Assembly (NCBI GenBank): GCA_039000515.1
Contig: JBCFYV010000012.1
Span: forward strand, 90,110,325-90,174,324
Direction: 5' to 3'
Source: Timema cristinae
Lineage: Eukaryota > Arthropoda > Insecta > Phasmatodea > Timematidae
Length of the DNA: 64,000 bases
The position numbers were made by a program, and so were the translations under genes. This document shows, in pieces, positions 1 to 11,090 of the stretch (position 1 is the stretch's first letter; every line of letters begins with the position of its first letter). Below the pieces are notes generated by a model that saw only the letters and a list, made by a program, of their open reading frames with translations, was not told the origin of the DNA and searched no databases.

Positions 1-135
1 CCACATTCACAAGATGTCTTGTCAGATGTGAAGGAAGGATTTGGTAATCAAATAAATCTGTGCCGAGACTGAGGATTGAACCCCGGAACCCCAGCACAGA
101 AGTCTGACACCTTACCCCTGACCACCAGGTCACCC
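1..135 (-). repeat. SINE family B, copy truncated by the window edge
   Basis: This matches the head half of the complete copies at 4542-4808 and 5421-5694. On the minus strand it begins with a tRNA-like head (GGTGACCTGGTGGTC...) and has a B-box-like GGGTTCAATCC segment. The rest of the unit lies left of the window. Family assignment is by direct comparison within the window. Confidence 0.8.
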
Positions 136-299
136 CCCAGTATCAAGAAAGCCATATATTTTACACAACTTATCTTGTATAATAAAACCAGTACAAGTAC
201 TTCGTTCTCGAGGTCCATTTTATTTCTGAAATCTTATAAGAAAACAGGTGGGGTACTGTTAGCATGGTAGTTGCACTATCATTCGTTGAAATTAAACCT

Positions 300-584
300 A
301 GTAAGCACCTACAAACATTGTATGCAAATATTGTTTATAGATATTTTCAAAATGTATTCTGTTGCCCAAAAACCTAGGGAAACAGTTTGCAAAGTTTGCA
401 AACATGGGAATCATAAGGTTTGCAAATAGTTAAGCAGACATTATTTACAAACTTCAAATATGATACATTGTTTCCCGTCCAGAATTCACTTGAGTAAAAC
501 AGTGGTATTCAACCTTTTTTATTTGTGTATCAGCTAATATATTTTATCTTCAACTTTGTACCTTCAAATAAGAAATATATATGC

Positions 585-638
<54 letters not shown>

Positions 639-940
639 TATATGAATGTATATATAAATATACTAAATATATGTTCGTACATGTAAATATATATAAATAT
701 ACTATGTATATTATGTCTATATATATATATATATAATATACTATGTATATTATGTCTATATATATATATATATATATAAACTGATATTTATCAACATATT
801 AATAATTATATAAATATAAGTATTGTTTATATTTTAAGTTCCCTTAAGATGTTTCCCACATCCCCTCGGTTATATATAATTGAAGTAAAAGAGGTTGACC
901 GAAGATGCTGCTGCTATGGATTATGCTTGTTACGTAGTTG
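300..940. other. AT-rich non-coding stretch with TA microsatellites
   Basis: No supported gene. It contains (TA)n runs at about 588-634 and 719-777 and several repeats of a TTTGCAAA-type motif at 390-430. A hAT-like terminus, CAGTGGTATTCAACC, starts at 500, but no matching right end with a target-site duplication was found. Confidence 0.6.
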
Positions 941-959
941 TGAACTATTCAAGAAGACA

Positions 960-1130
960 AAAATAAAAACCAGTGGTGGGTTCGTGCAGTGCTTCGAAAT
1001 CGTTCATATCATGCAATTAAACTTCTTACAGAACCGAAGCTTGAAGACATTAGGGGTTTTAGGAACTTCACTCCCATGTTTCCTACAGATTTGGAAGTTA
1101 TTTTACAAATCGTTGGTCCCAGAAATGTCA
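960..1130 (+). pseudogene. PIF/Harbinger transposase N-terminal relic
   Basis: A short plus-strand reading frame from about 971 resembles the N-terminal part of HARBI1-like DDE nucleases. A QWWVR motif is followed by a basic stretch, a hydrophobic LLTEP segment, and an EDIRGF-RNFTPMFPTDLEVIL block ending in VGPRN. In the family this block precedes the helix-turn-helix and DDE domains, which are absent here. The frame continues without recognisable homology after about 1130, so this is a fragment, not a working gene. Confidence 0.55.
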
Positions 1131-1183
1131 ACAACTTGCCTGGTTCACGTTGTTTGCTGTTGACAATATTGGCAAATACGCTA

Positions 1184-1230
1184 ACAATGTTTCTTGTAAC
1201 CCATTTGAAATTGATGACAAGAAACATTGT
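1184..1230. repeat. Perfect 14-bp inverted repeat
   Basis: ACAATGTTTCTTGT (1184-1197) and its exact reverse complement (1217-1230) flank a 19-nt loop, directly downstream of the Harbinger relic. It may be an internal palindrome of that element. Confidence 0.75.
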
Positions 1231-1231
1231 T

Positions 1232-1880
1232 TCCTTTGTTTGTAAACACAGAAGAAACACAAAAATATTTTCAAATTGTTTTCTAAAGCACTAACAAACA
1301 TTTCTGGCCTATTGTTTCCGGTAAAATGTTTCCAAGTGCATATTAGGCTCTAGACTCTCGGCGACTAAATAGCTCTCTCTCTATCTTACAAACCCGCTAT
1401 ATCTCTCTGTCTCTATTAAGAGTGAGAGAAAGAGTGAGAAACTACATATTAACACCCCAAGCATTTAATTAGCAGGTCCCGTCTGTAGGAGGCTTAGCAC
1501 GCTAGCAGAGCAATAGGTTACCCATAAATTAATTACCACGAGGTGATAATTACATGAAGCTTTCAGCGAACTAGGTTGCTTCTGGCTCTTCAAAAGACAG
1601 CCTTTGAGAGGATGACAATTCTTCCCGGCAATTGACACAAGGAAATAATTTGCTGCTGGGAGAACGTTAACAAGTACGCATGTCGTAAGCCCAGATACTT
1701 CAAAATGTACCAGAAATACCGCTCTCATAATTGTGTTTTTATTTCAATAAAAGAATCACTACAATCTAAACGGAAGCAGGACTAAGTTTATAAGTGAGTG
1801 ATGATTGAACCTATTAGTTTTTCCCTCTTTCTTTAATAAAAATTCGTTTTTAATTCAGAGGATATACACATCGATAAAGT
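1232..1880. other. No gene recognised
   Basis: A mixed stretch with a short CT-rich patch at about 1373-1440. No conserved reading frame or repeat family was recognised here. Confidence 0.5.
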
Positions 1881-1883
1881 TAG

Positions 1884-2163
1884 GGTCAACCTCTATGATC
1901 TTACGGTAAAGTGCTCACCTCAAGACATTATTTTCATGAGCTCAAACCCAGCTGGGGTCGACGGATATTTATTGAGCGATAAAAATCCGTACCACAACTT
2001 CTTTCGGAGGGTAAGTAAAGCCGTCGGTTGATTGTGGCATGTAAAATAACTTTGGAAGGTATGTGAAAACAACTTCCTGAGAAAATTGGTGGGATCTTTC
2101 ACACTCCCTCGTAGACATTCTCGTGTGCTGATTTAATCAGTCGGTTCAGAAAGTTCACGTTAA
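1884..2163 (+). repeat. SINE family C copy
   Basis: A tRNA-like head includes a B-box-like GCTCAAACCCAGCTGGG segment. A middle region follows, then a tail reading CAGTCGGTTCAGAAAGT and CACGTTAAATACTTC, and then an A-rich end. The copy at 7146-7435 matches over its whole length. Family C is unrelated to A and B in its tail. Confidence 0.8.
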
Positions 2164-2684
2164 ATACTTCAAATAAAAAAATAATAATGTTATGAATATA
2201 CAACTGGAAGTAGGAGATTTCATAAACGTTATTTTCTATCAGCAATCGTCAACCTTTCTAAAATCATGGTTCACTGAACAGGGTGCTAACGTTTAAGACA
2301 CACCATTAGTTTTTTGAAAGGAAACATTTTATCACTAAGAACAAAAGATATTATGATTGTGTTTAAGTTCAATAGGGAAAATTCTAATAATTTTGTTATT
2401 TAAAAAAATATATTGATCTTGGATGTCAATAGATTTAATTTTATTCCTCATTTATCTTCTAGATTATTTTTGATCTTGACCCAAACTCCCTGGGCCCATT
2501 TGCTGACCTTTCTTGGTACACAGGTTGAAAAACGCTGCTCTAGTCAATCATTGGTAAAGTCCCGTTAAAATGTTTTATCATGCTCATGTTCAAGTAGGCT
2601 AAGCACATTAATTCTATAATAACTGATAGTTGCACATTATTGTTTATTATCAAACAAATAAGGTATGATAGGACAATATTTTTC

Positions 2685-2919
2685 GCACCATGTCTTACTA
2701 CCTGTTCAGGCTATATGCATATGTACTAATTACTCTAATGATCTAATGATTTAAGGATGAGTAAGGTTGAATTTAGAGGACGTGTAACTTCATTTGCGTG
2801 CAGAGAGTGGACAACAATTGAGGAAAAACCCCTCTCAGTACGTCCAATCGGGATTTGAACACCAATATCACTGCAATAAGCAGTCTAGTCTAAAGTGACG
2901 CCTTAGACCATACGGCTAA
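2685..2919 (-). repeat. SINE family A copy
   Basis: On the minus strand it starts with a tRNA-like head (AGCCGTATGGTCTAAGGCG) and has a B box (GTTCAAATCCC). A body with CATTTGCGTG-type sequence follows, and the tail ends GTAGTAAGACATGGTGC. Best intact relatives are at 11434-11653 and 58909-59163. Confidence 0.8.
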
Positions 2920-3190
2920 AGATACAGGTATTTTTTTAATGTATCTTTTTTTTAACATGTCAATTCAGAGTATTTGTGAGGACCTCTTTCCTGTCTTTGT
3001 GTTCTAGAGGTCCTCTTATCATTCCGAAAAAACAACAAGGGAATGCTCCCAGTTCCTGTTTGTATTGATTTCAGGAAGTTTGGGTCTGCCTCCCTCTACT
3101 CTACCCACGACCAACGATACCAACCCCCTTTGCATTCAACCCTCATTGAGTAAAGGTACAATAGTCGTTCAATACGTTCACCACATCTTT

Positions 3191-3360
3191 CTACCCATCT
3201 GTCCCAACCGCATATACACACTAATGGGGTATAGATGTGGAAGGTAGAATTTAGAAGAAGTATACGTACATTTACATGGATATGGAGCTAGAAACCGTTT
3301 AGGAAAAACACTTCATTATACCCGCTTGGGATTCTTCATCACCTGCAAACCAGACAAGAC
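3191..3360 (-). repeat. SINE family A, partial
   Basis: It matches the body of family A (GAAGGTAGAATTTAGAAGAAG and CCGTTTAGGAAAAACAC as read on the plus strand). The tRNA-like head is mostly lost. Confidence 0.6.
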
Positions 3361-3599
3361 AAGAATGGTGCCTTTATCTGCACTCCCAACGTCACGGATG
3401 TAAATAATGTAATTATGTATAACACATAATAATTATTTAGATATTCTATAGCTAGCTCTAGTATAGAGGTTTGTTTACTAATTTTCTTTTTAATTAATGA
3501 TTACAACAATAATAATACCAGTACTATACTATGTTTTCTTAGGAAAACATGGTGCTTGTATATTACACAAGCGTCTCAAAATCAAATATTATTTTACCC

Positions 3600-4222
3600 T
3601 ATACATTAAAAATCAAAATTATAAGCCAGGAGTTGAAAAACATAGAGAAGTTCAATTATCTAGGAGATCTGCTGACAAAGGATGCTTACTCCACCAAGGA
3701 ACTTAGATTGATGATTGCCATGAAAAAAGGAAGCTTTCAACCAGACGAGGTTATTCCTGACCAGCTGAGTTTGGAACTGAGGAAGAAACTGTTGAAATGT
3801 TGCATTTGGAGCATCGTGCTGTATAGATCAGAAACTTGGGCTCTCAGGAAGATGGAAAAGAAATACTCGGAGAGCTTTGAAATGTGGTGCTGGGGAAGAC
3901 TTGAGAAGATAAGATGGTCATACAGGATGACAAATGAAGAAGTCCTCAGAATAATGGTCGAGAAGAGAACCATTTTGGATGTGATTCTTCGGTACAGTGC
4001 AAACTATATCGGACACACCCTTAGGAGGAATCGTCTTCTTCACGATGTCGTAGAAGGAAAGGTTGAGATAAAGAGGAGCTTAGGATGAAGACGGATTCAA
4101 ATATTAGATGACATAAAGGAAAGAAGAAAATTCTGGGAGCTAAAGTAGGATACATACGACAGGGTACATTGGCGGTCCAAGTTCACAGACTAAAGGAATG
4201 GAACTGTTGCAAGACAGAATAC

Positions 4223-4271
<49 letters not shown>
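3600..4271 (+). pseudogene. 5'-truncated non-LTR retrotransposon, RT C-terminal part
   Basis: This encodes the end of an endonuclease/reverse-transcriptase polyprotein. The conserved order is visible: FNYLGDLLT, LRKKLLKCCIWSIVLYRSETW, KYSESFEMWCW, NEEVLRIM, YIGHTLRRN. The frame is open until a stop at 4086-4088. Homology continues past it (ILDDIKE..., WELK, DRVHWRSKF) with two further stops, so the copy is dead. It ends in an (AAT)n tail at about 4218-4270, typical of target-primed retrotransposition. The clade is RTE-like by motif resemblance, which is an inference. Confidence 0.85.
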
Positions 4272-4273
<2 letters not shown>

Positions 4274-4540
4274 TGTAGTACAATATGTCTCCTTTAGGGT
4301 TGTTTTAAGTGTAAGCATATAGATGGTTTAGAATGAGTACAAGTTTGTCTTTAAGGAATGATCGGTCCAAGCTAGCTCTTGAAAACTAAAGTGTTATTGT
4401 TACATAAAGTATTTGGTAAGCTTTTTATAGCTTTCTGTTTGAAAATTAAAATGTATTTTAATTATTTGTTATACAATAAGGTCTAGTGTTTGTACTTATA
4501 ATGAAAACTAGGATAAAGTGTTTTCTTATCATTATAATTA
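4272..4540. other. No gene recognised
   Basis: AT-rich spacer between the LINE tail and the next SINE. Nothing coding or repeated was recognised. Confidence 0.5.
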
Positions 4541-4541
4541 T

Positions 4542-4808
4542 CAGCACTGCGTCTTACTACCCATTCGGGTTATACGCACTTACGCTAATGTGTAATGGTA
4601 GGGTGATTGTGAGATGAAATGAAGGACCTACAGTTTAACGTGGAATCCGAACCACGGTGGAGGCCTGGCATTCCCCACATTCACAAGATGTCTTGTCAGA
4701 GGTGAAGGAAGGGTTTGGTAATCAGATAAATCTTTGACGGGACCAAGGATTGAACCCCGGCCGCCAGCATAGAAGTCTGACACCTTACCCCTAGACCACC
4801 AGGTCACC
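4542..4808 (-). repeat. SINE family B, complete copy
   Basis: On the minus strand it has the head GGTGACCTGGTGGTCTAGGG, a B box in GGGTTCAATCC, a middle block containing AGGCCTCCACCGTGG, and a tail ...CCCGAATGGGTAGTAAGACGC followed by AT-rich sequence. It is nearly identical in layout to 5421-5694. The last 50 bp are shared with family A although the heads differ. Confidence 0.85.
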
Positions 4809-5035
4809 CTGTTTTCTTATCTAATATTTTAGTAGACTGTTCACATAAATGCATCGCTGGACTCGCGGAATAAACGTCAAACTCATATATTCTGGTTTTG
4901 CTCGTAAACAGGAGAATGGGATTCCAAACCTGGCCGAGTTTAGCAAGTGTGTTAGCCTGAATGGGTAGTTAAACACTTTAAAAAAAACAGCAAAATTCTA
5001 GCAATATTACATTTTTAATAGCAATGATACCCACT

Positions 5036-5190
5036 TCAGTGGCCACATGGTCTAACGCGTGACTCTTGTGGGGGACTAGACTGCCAATTACAGGGAAATC
5101 GTGGTTCAAATCTCGTTCGGGGACATTGAAGGTGTTTTTCCTAAATGACTTATCACAACATTCAATCTTCATCACACCTAAGGGTACGGC
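5036..5190 (+). repeat. SINE family A, 3'-truncated
   Basis: A tRNA-like head (GTGGCCACATGGTCTAACGCG) with B box (GGTTCAAATCTC) is followed by the GTGTTTTTCCTAAATG body motif. The 3' half is missing. Confidence 0.75.
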
Positions 5191-5275
5191 CAGACTGGGC
5201 GAGTGAGCGATAGAGTGACTAAAATATAAAATAGGACACATTGGTTGTAATGAGAGGTGGCCGGACAAGAGCGAC

Positions 5276-5331
5276 CGAGCGCGCGCGCTTGAAAGATAGA
5301 ACTGGTTCTATTTTTAAAGTGTGCGCGCTCG
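5276..5331. repeat. GC-rich long imperfect hairpin
   Basis: The left arm CGAGCGCGCGCGCTTGAAAG...ATAGAAC pairs with the right arm GGTTCTATTTTTAAAG...GCGCGCTCG around a one- to two-base turn near 5303. The CG-rich outer arms stand out from the AT-rich surroundings. It could be the core of a foldback MITE. Confidence 0.7.
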
Positions 5332-5420
5332 ATCCGGTACAGTCTAGTTTAAAGGCGCTAGGCAATATTATTGTATGTTGGTTCATTATTATTATAATTA
5401 TTATTAATAATAATATTATT

Positions 5421-5694
5421 AGCACCACGTCTAACTACCCGTTTGGGTTATACACACTTACGCTAATGGTTAATGGTAGGGTGATTGTGAGATGAAATGG
5501 AGGACCTACAGTTTAACGTGAGATCCGAACGGAGGAGGCCTGGCATTCCCCACATTCACAAGTTGTGATTAATACACGTCTTGTAAGAGGTGAAGGAAGG
5601 GTTGGCAATCAGATAAATCTGTGCCGGGACCGAGGATTTAAACCCGGACCCCAGCACAGAAGTCAGACACCTTACTACTAGACTGCTAGGTCAC
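5421..5694 (-). repeat. SINE family B, complete copy
   Basis: It matches 4542-4808 end to end, with one small internal insertion near 5567. The plus-strand left side is an (ATT)-type tail (about 5382-5420), as expected for a SINE 3' end on the minus strand. Confidence 0.85.
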
Positions 5695-5699
5695 CGTTG

Positions 5700-7140
5700 G
5701 TTTATTGAGTGCTAGGAAAACTTCTCAATTTGACATGATATTTGACTTTTTTCTATTATTGATAAGTTTAACACACTTGGTACTAACTAATTGGCCTAAT
5801 TTTCACTGACATTCACATGTACTCAAAATATTTATCAGGGTAACTTCTCGGTTGTCTGTACACTATATACATTTCTCAATTTATTAATTGGATTCATTCC
5901 TACTTTTTATTTTTATAAATAAACAATATTTGTTGTAAGAATTTTTGAGGAGCAGAGATATACCAAGTGTTTATGACAGAGAATTTCTCTAATGAATTAG
6001 GATGTCTGCTAATTACGCGCGTGTCAGTCTGGCCGAACCCTAACTCATTGGCGAAATTGTGAATATGCGTAGGTCTTTGACCTGAACAAGTAATAAAACA
6101 CGGTGCTAAAAAAATACTGTGTTCTGCTAATTGGCGAAACAATACATGTTTTTAAAAACATGACTTGGTACGAGTATATGACTGCTGATTCAGGACAGTA
6201 TGAGTTATTAGACTTACGTCATCCTTGCATGCTCTAGAGTCTAGATTAACTAAGGCTGCAAGCTATGACAGTAGCAATAATACTAGCTAAATGCTAAAAA
6301 TTATATCAAATCATGAATTACGTAAAATTTGCATACATAAATATATGAGTATATATTATATTATAAGCCTTATTACATAATAGAACTATTGATGTAATTG
6401 AGAAATGTACTTATCTAAACTAAGATTAAAATTAGGTTCAAGTAAATTTTTACATACATAGACCTATTGGCTTATAAGTAACAGTTATCTTAGAATAGTT
6501 GATTGCAATTTTTTTTTATCAATACAAGCTCATTATTCAAGTCATTTGGGCATAAATTCTGATTCGAGACCCATTTTGAAGTTTGCCCCTTTTAGAATTG
6601 AGGATGATCTTGATTGGAGAGCAATAAAAACTAGTATGATCTATTTTGTGATGTCACAGAATAATCCGCATTTATTAAAATGAGAAAAGTGAGCTCTATC
6701 CATGTGAGAACGAAACCAAAACCCCGGTCTACTGTACTAGTTTTAACAACATTTCTAATACGACCCAGCTTAACTCTTGTAAACACTTTTTTTTTATCAG
6801 AGGAGCCTCGTCGCTTTCCGAGCACTTAATCCCATACACCCCACACCCTTTCAAAGCTGTCAAAACCACCCCTTTAACCCTACCTTCCTCTTTGCCCCCT
6901 GTTCACTACCACCTAACGCTCGACATTCCGAATGAAATACAACCTAGATAATCCTACCTGTTACCCAAGCTATCGACCATGTTGTATCTTTCACTTGCAT
7001 CATCACTCCCCTCTTCTCTATTGCAGATATAAGCCAATTAATTCAAATGAGATAAAGTTAACGATTCATTATTAGTAATATTACTACTACATTTTAAAGG
7101 CTCATAGACATAAAGTAACCCGTAACTGATAGGAACGTGG
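5700..7140. other. No gene recognised
   Basis: AT-rich, probably neurexin intron. Short open frames here (for example around 5900-6142 and 6631-6825) show no conserved motifs. No repeat family was recognised. Confidence 0.5.
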
Positions 7141-7145
7141 ACAAA

Positions 7146-7435
7146 GACATCGTCAACCTCAATGGTCTTGGGGTAAAGTGCTCACCTCGGGACTGAGTTC
7201 AAACCCAGCTGGGATCAACGGATTTTTCTTGAGCAGTAAAAAGCATGGCTTCATATGGGAAGTAAGGCCGTCGGCCCCATGTGGTTTGTTGCATGTAAAA
7301 GAACCCTGGAAAGTATGTGATAATACCTTTCCCGGAAAAATGAGCCCCTCCGCTCTTGCTCATAAAACATTATCGTGTGATAATATAATTAGTCGGTTTA
7401 GAAAGTGCACGTTAAATGCCTCAAATAAATGAAAA
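7146..7435 (+). repeat. SINE family C, best copy
   Basis: The head CCTCAATGGTCTTGGGGTAA has A-box-like sequence and a B box in GTTCAAACCCAGC. A middle block includes AGTAAGGCCGTCGGCC, and the tail reads TAGTCGGTTTAGAAAGTGC then ACGTTAAATGCCTC. It ends in AAATAAATGAAAAA. Confidence 0.85.
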
Positions 7436-7439
7436 ATGA

Positions 7440-8410
7440 CAAAGAGATTAATATAGTTTTTTTTTGTGATCGTTGCTGACGAAGGAGGTTGGGGATCGAA
7501 TCCTATAAGGGTAACATTTCTTTAATGGTTTCCCAATGTCTCTCCATGTAAATGCGGATACACTTCCTCCAAATTATACTTTATTCATCCCTAAACTCTT
7601 AGAGTGAATATACGTATAACCCGGACGTGTAGGTAGATTTTAAATATGTACTTTCAACTCAGTATTAAATAAATATGGTAGAATTGTAGAAAAACTAAGC
7701 ATAAATACAAGTTACAAATACTCTAGTAGTAGAGTGAACAGCCAGTGAGCATCAGTGAAGCCAACTTCCTGTTTAGTTTACTAACTCTTGAGGAAGATGC
7801 CATGGTGCGAAATGTTTGTAAAGATTTATCACTGTTTATACTTTTATTAGTGATTCAATTTTCTACTATTATAACCTAAATTATTTATTTATTGACATAT
7901 AAAATGCCTAATAAACTGTATTTCTTACGTATTACGTCTCTATCTTTTATTTGAACAGAAGGTACATAATGTTTGATGACAAACTAAACGATTTCTAACA
8001 GTCTGACACTGGGGGTACTTACTACATTGTCAATCTCTCTTCATTCATTGGCTCATTTCTCCCTTCATTCAACACACGAGCTCTCTTCAATAGACTTAGT
8101 GAGATTGATATAGTAGACGATCGAGAAGTAGACATGGCCTCAACTCCAAGCTAGAGCGGAAATTGCTATTAAAAGGACTTTGCACACTTGAACAAACTTA
8201 GGAATCTCGACAAAAGAGGGTTATGTAGACTCTGGAAAGGCATATTCTAAAATAGTTTAGTATCAATTGTTTATGCGATACTCATCGGCAGAACCTGATC
8301 AAGGAGTTCGAGGGGGTAGGGGCCACTTGCAAAATATGTGGTCCCACGACCTTTTGTTTAAAATGTGTAATGCGTAAAGGTCAAATAAACTTAAAGCTAT
8401 GTGCACCATG
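7440..8410. other. No gene recognised
   Basis: Mixed-composition intronic DNA without a supported coding frame or a recognised repeat family. Confidence 0.45.
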
Positions 8411-8412
8411 TA

Positions 8413-8637
8413 CAGTAGCCTCATAGCTTCTTTGGTGCTGACTGACAGCTCACAGCTGATTTCTGACAATCAACATTTAGGCATAATCCTAAATGTTGAC
8501 TGTCAGAAGTGACAGCTGCTAAACACTCTTTTTTTTTTTCAGATAATATGGTTCGGCGTAGGGATACATAATTTGGTCTGGTAACTTTTCAAAGCTGTCA
8601 GCTGTCAGTCAGCACTAAAGAAGTCATGGGGCTACTG
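8413..8637. mobile_element. Foldback MITE family T, copy 1
   Basis: Terminal inverted repeats of about 40 bp start CAGTAGCCTCATAGCTTC on the left and are mirrored as GACTTCTTTAGTGCTGACTG on the reverse strand. The interior contains a second hairpin, CAACATTTAGG/CCTAAATGTTG (8470-8497). A second copy lies at 59739-59973. The left flank is TA and the right flank TG, so the target duplication is degraded here, whereas copy 2 has TA on both sides. Confidence 0.85.
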
Positions 8638-8740
8638 TGCCTTATTTTACTAGGCAGACATAAAATAAACAATAACACACTTGTTGATAGCTCGGTTTGG
8701 TTTTCATTCATTTAAAAAAAAAAAATTCCTTTACCCAATT

Positions 8741-8938
8741 TAGTGGTCGACTGGTCTAAGTAAGTTGTTAAGTGGACTGTTAATAAGGAGATCGTGGTTA
8801 GAGTACTAGTTAGGAGTACTGAGTTTTTTTTCCTAAATGGTTTTCCACTCTTCCTCTACGCAAAAGTGGCACACTTCCCCTATATTCTCTTTCCTCGTCA
8901 CTAACAAATTAGCGCAATAAGTACATATTCGTATAATA
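8741..8938 (+). repeat. SINE family A, diverged copy
   Basis: A degraded head (GTGGTCGACTGGTCTAAG), the TTCCTAAATGGTTTTCCACTC body motif and a tail near AAGTACATATTCGTATAATA show family A ancestry. Confidence 0.65.
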
Positions 8939-9380
8939 AAGATGGGTCGAGAGAAATAGCCCTAATAACACTTTTTTACGTAATTAAAATGGTTAAAAAA
9001 ATACGTTACTTCACATTTACAAATTTTTAGAAAGTACTACAAAATCTTGATTTCCGGTAAAAAAATGCAATTTAAAAAAAATTAGGTTTACTAGAGGCCT
9101 TTTCAACATTAGCACCAAGGTCCGTGGTCCCCAACTTAATATGGCCTTGCACATCGGTGTCAATATGGTTTAAAGCGTCTGGCTCGTAATAGACTAGAAT
9201 GATGGTGACGGGGAGGTCTATGTTAGAGTTTCAGCTGGCTGCACTAGGCGGAAAGAGAAGGCTGGTGATTTATCACTGTTATTTTCCCATTCCCTCTCCA
9301 TATTAATACGAGTCCACTTCCTTATACTCTCTTATTTCATACCTACCTCTTAAGCTAGTTACAATTCATTAAGAGGGGGG

Positions 9381-9612
9381 CTGCTTCGGTTGCTGCATGA
9401 TCTAAGGCGTTGCTCTTGTGTTGAACTATAGTGCCGATGACAGATATATCGGGGCTCGAATCCCGATCGGGTGTACTGAAGGTAGTTTTTCCAAAATAGT
9501 TTTCCACTCTACCTTCACGCAAATACGGCTTGACTTTCCCACAATTCAACCTTCCTCGTTAACGTAATTAGTACATAGGCGTATAAACCGAACTGGTAGT
9601 AAGATACGGTGC
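9381..9612 (+). repeat. SINE family A copy
   Basis: It has a head with ATGATCTAAGGCG, a B box GGCTCGAATCCCGATCGGG, the body motif AGTTTTCCACTCTACC, and a complete tail GTATAAACCGAACTGGTAG...ACGGTGC followed by A-rich sequence. Confidence 0.8.
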
Positions 9613-9619
9613 AAAAAAA

Positions 9620-11085
9620 TAAATATAAATGAATATTAAAAATTGTGTGAGAACATTTCATTTATTTTTACTATATAAATACAAATATTTAAGGACGTAG
9701 AAGAAAAACATCAATATTCTCGAACATAAAAGCATTAAAAAGAACATGATATTTGGATACAATTATCTGCTTATTCCTTCGATATCGATCCCCTACCTAC
9801 TGCTATCGACAATTTTTTTCCTATATTAGAAATGATTTAAGTATAAATAATTTTCTTCCAATACTAGATATGAGTAAATTATTGATACTTTTCTTTCGAT
9901 ATCCCCATCCCTACACACAACTATATAAAGAAGAAGCGTTACCCTATTCAAGCCATAAGGTCTTGTCCCTTGTCATTAGACCGTACGCAACCCGGTAAAC
10001 AGGCCTGTATGCTAGAAACACCCCCCTACAACATTCTCGCATTAAATCAATATGCAAAGTAGCTCTCAAAGTGTGCTCCCTAATGGCATCTCATATTAAT
10101 TGCTACAGTTTACTATTCATGGAAGATATTTGCGTAAAGCTTCTACCGAAATAGAAAATGTAAATGAAGTGAGTTAAGGAAAAGGGAAAATAGGTAAAAA
10201 AAAAGGCGGTACTTAATCCTATTCCATCATGAATATCTTTCTCAAATACATTTTGAAAGGGCTTTAGGGAAAATACTTTTTGACTTGGTGGTGTCAATTT
10301 TTGAGAAATTGATATGAGACAATATTTATAAAAAACAAAACAAAGATACGTAATGGATTAAATATCTAAGCTATTATATTTGTTAATTACGGTCATAGCC
10401 AGGGGTGTTGACCAATATACCCACTTCCGTCCTGTTAATAAAGTTTTATAAAAAATAAAGTAATAGTTCTGCTTCCATTCTCTAAAATGTGCCACATGAA
10501 ATATAACTAAAACATGTTGCCAACAACTACATATTTTTTTCCCATCAACTACATAAGTGCTTAAATTATTTTAAGAGTATTTTTAATTACTAAACAATTT
10601 TTTTACTTGATTGATTTAAAAAAATACAGAATTATTATTTAATGTTTATCATTTTTAATATAGTATTTCTAAATTTCTACTGTTAGTCAAACTTGTTTTC
10701 GGAACTAGCTGTCTATTTTGTACAAGTTTCTTAAACTCTCCCAATTAAATTAAATTGTTATTTATTGAAATAAACTAGAGAATCTTCAAAACTGTCGTAA
10801 GTGTATTGATTTATTATTATTATTTAGAGAAATAAGTCTTTAAGACCTTTAACTAAAAAACCGCGTCGGTGTGTAAGATTCGAGATGCCATAACGAACAC
10901 GTGCTAGAAAGCGTGACCATTAATAAAAAAAAATTAAATTTAAGAATGAGTGATTTTTATTTATATTAAATATATGTACATTAGTTACTTTAGTTGCGTT
11001 TACTTCTTTGGCCTTATTAAATTAATTTTCACCTTTTCATTCAAAACTAATCAACTTTTATCGTGATCTTAATTTATCCCTCATA
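9620..11085. other. AT-rich stretch without gene
   Basis: Low-complexity AT-rich DNA. No recognisable reading frame, RNA gene or repeat family was found. Confidence 0.5.
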
Positions 11086-11090
11086 TGTAG

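Noticed and set aside
2240..2537. A pair of hAT-like ends (CAGCAATCGTCAACC and, reverse strand, CAGCGTTTTTCAACC)
   Set aside because: The flanks TTTTCTAT and CTCTAGTC do not form an 8-bp duplication, so the element borders cannot be supported.
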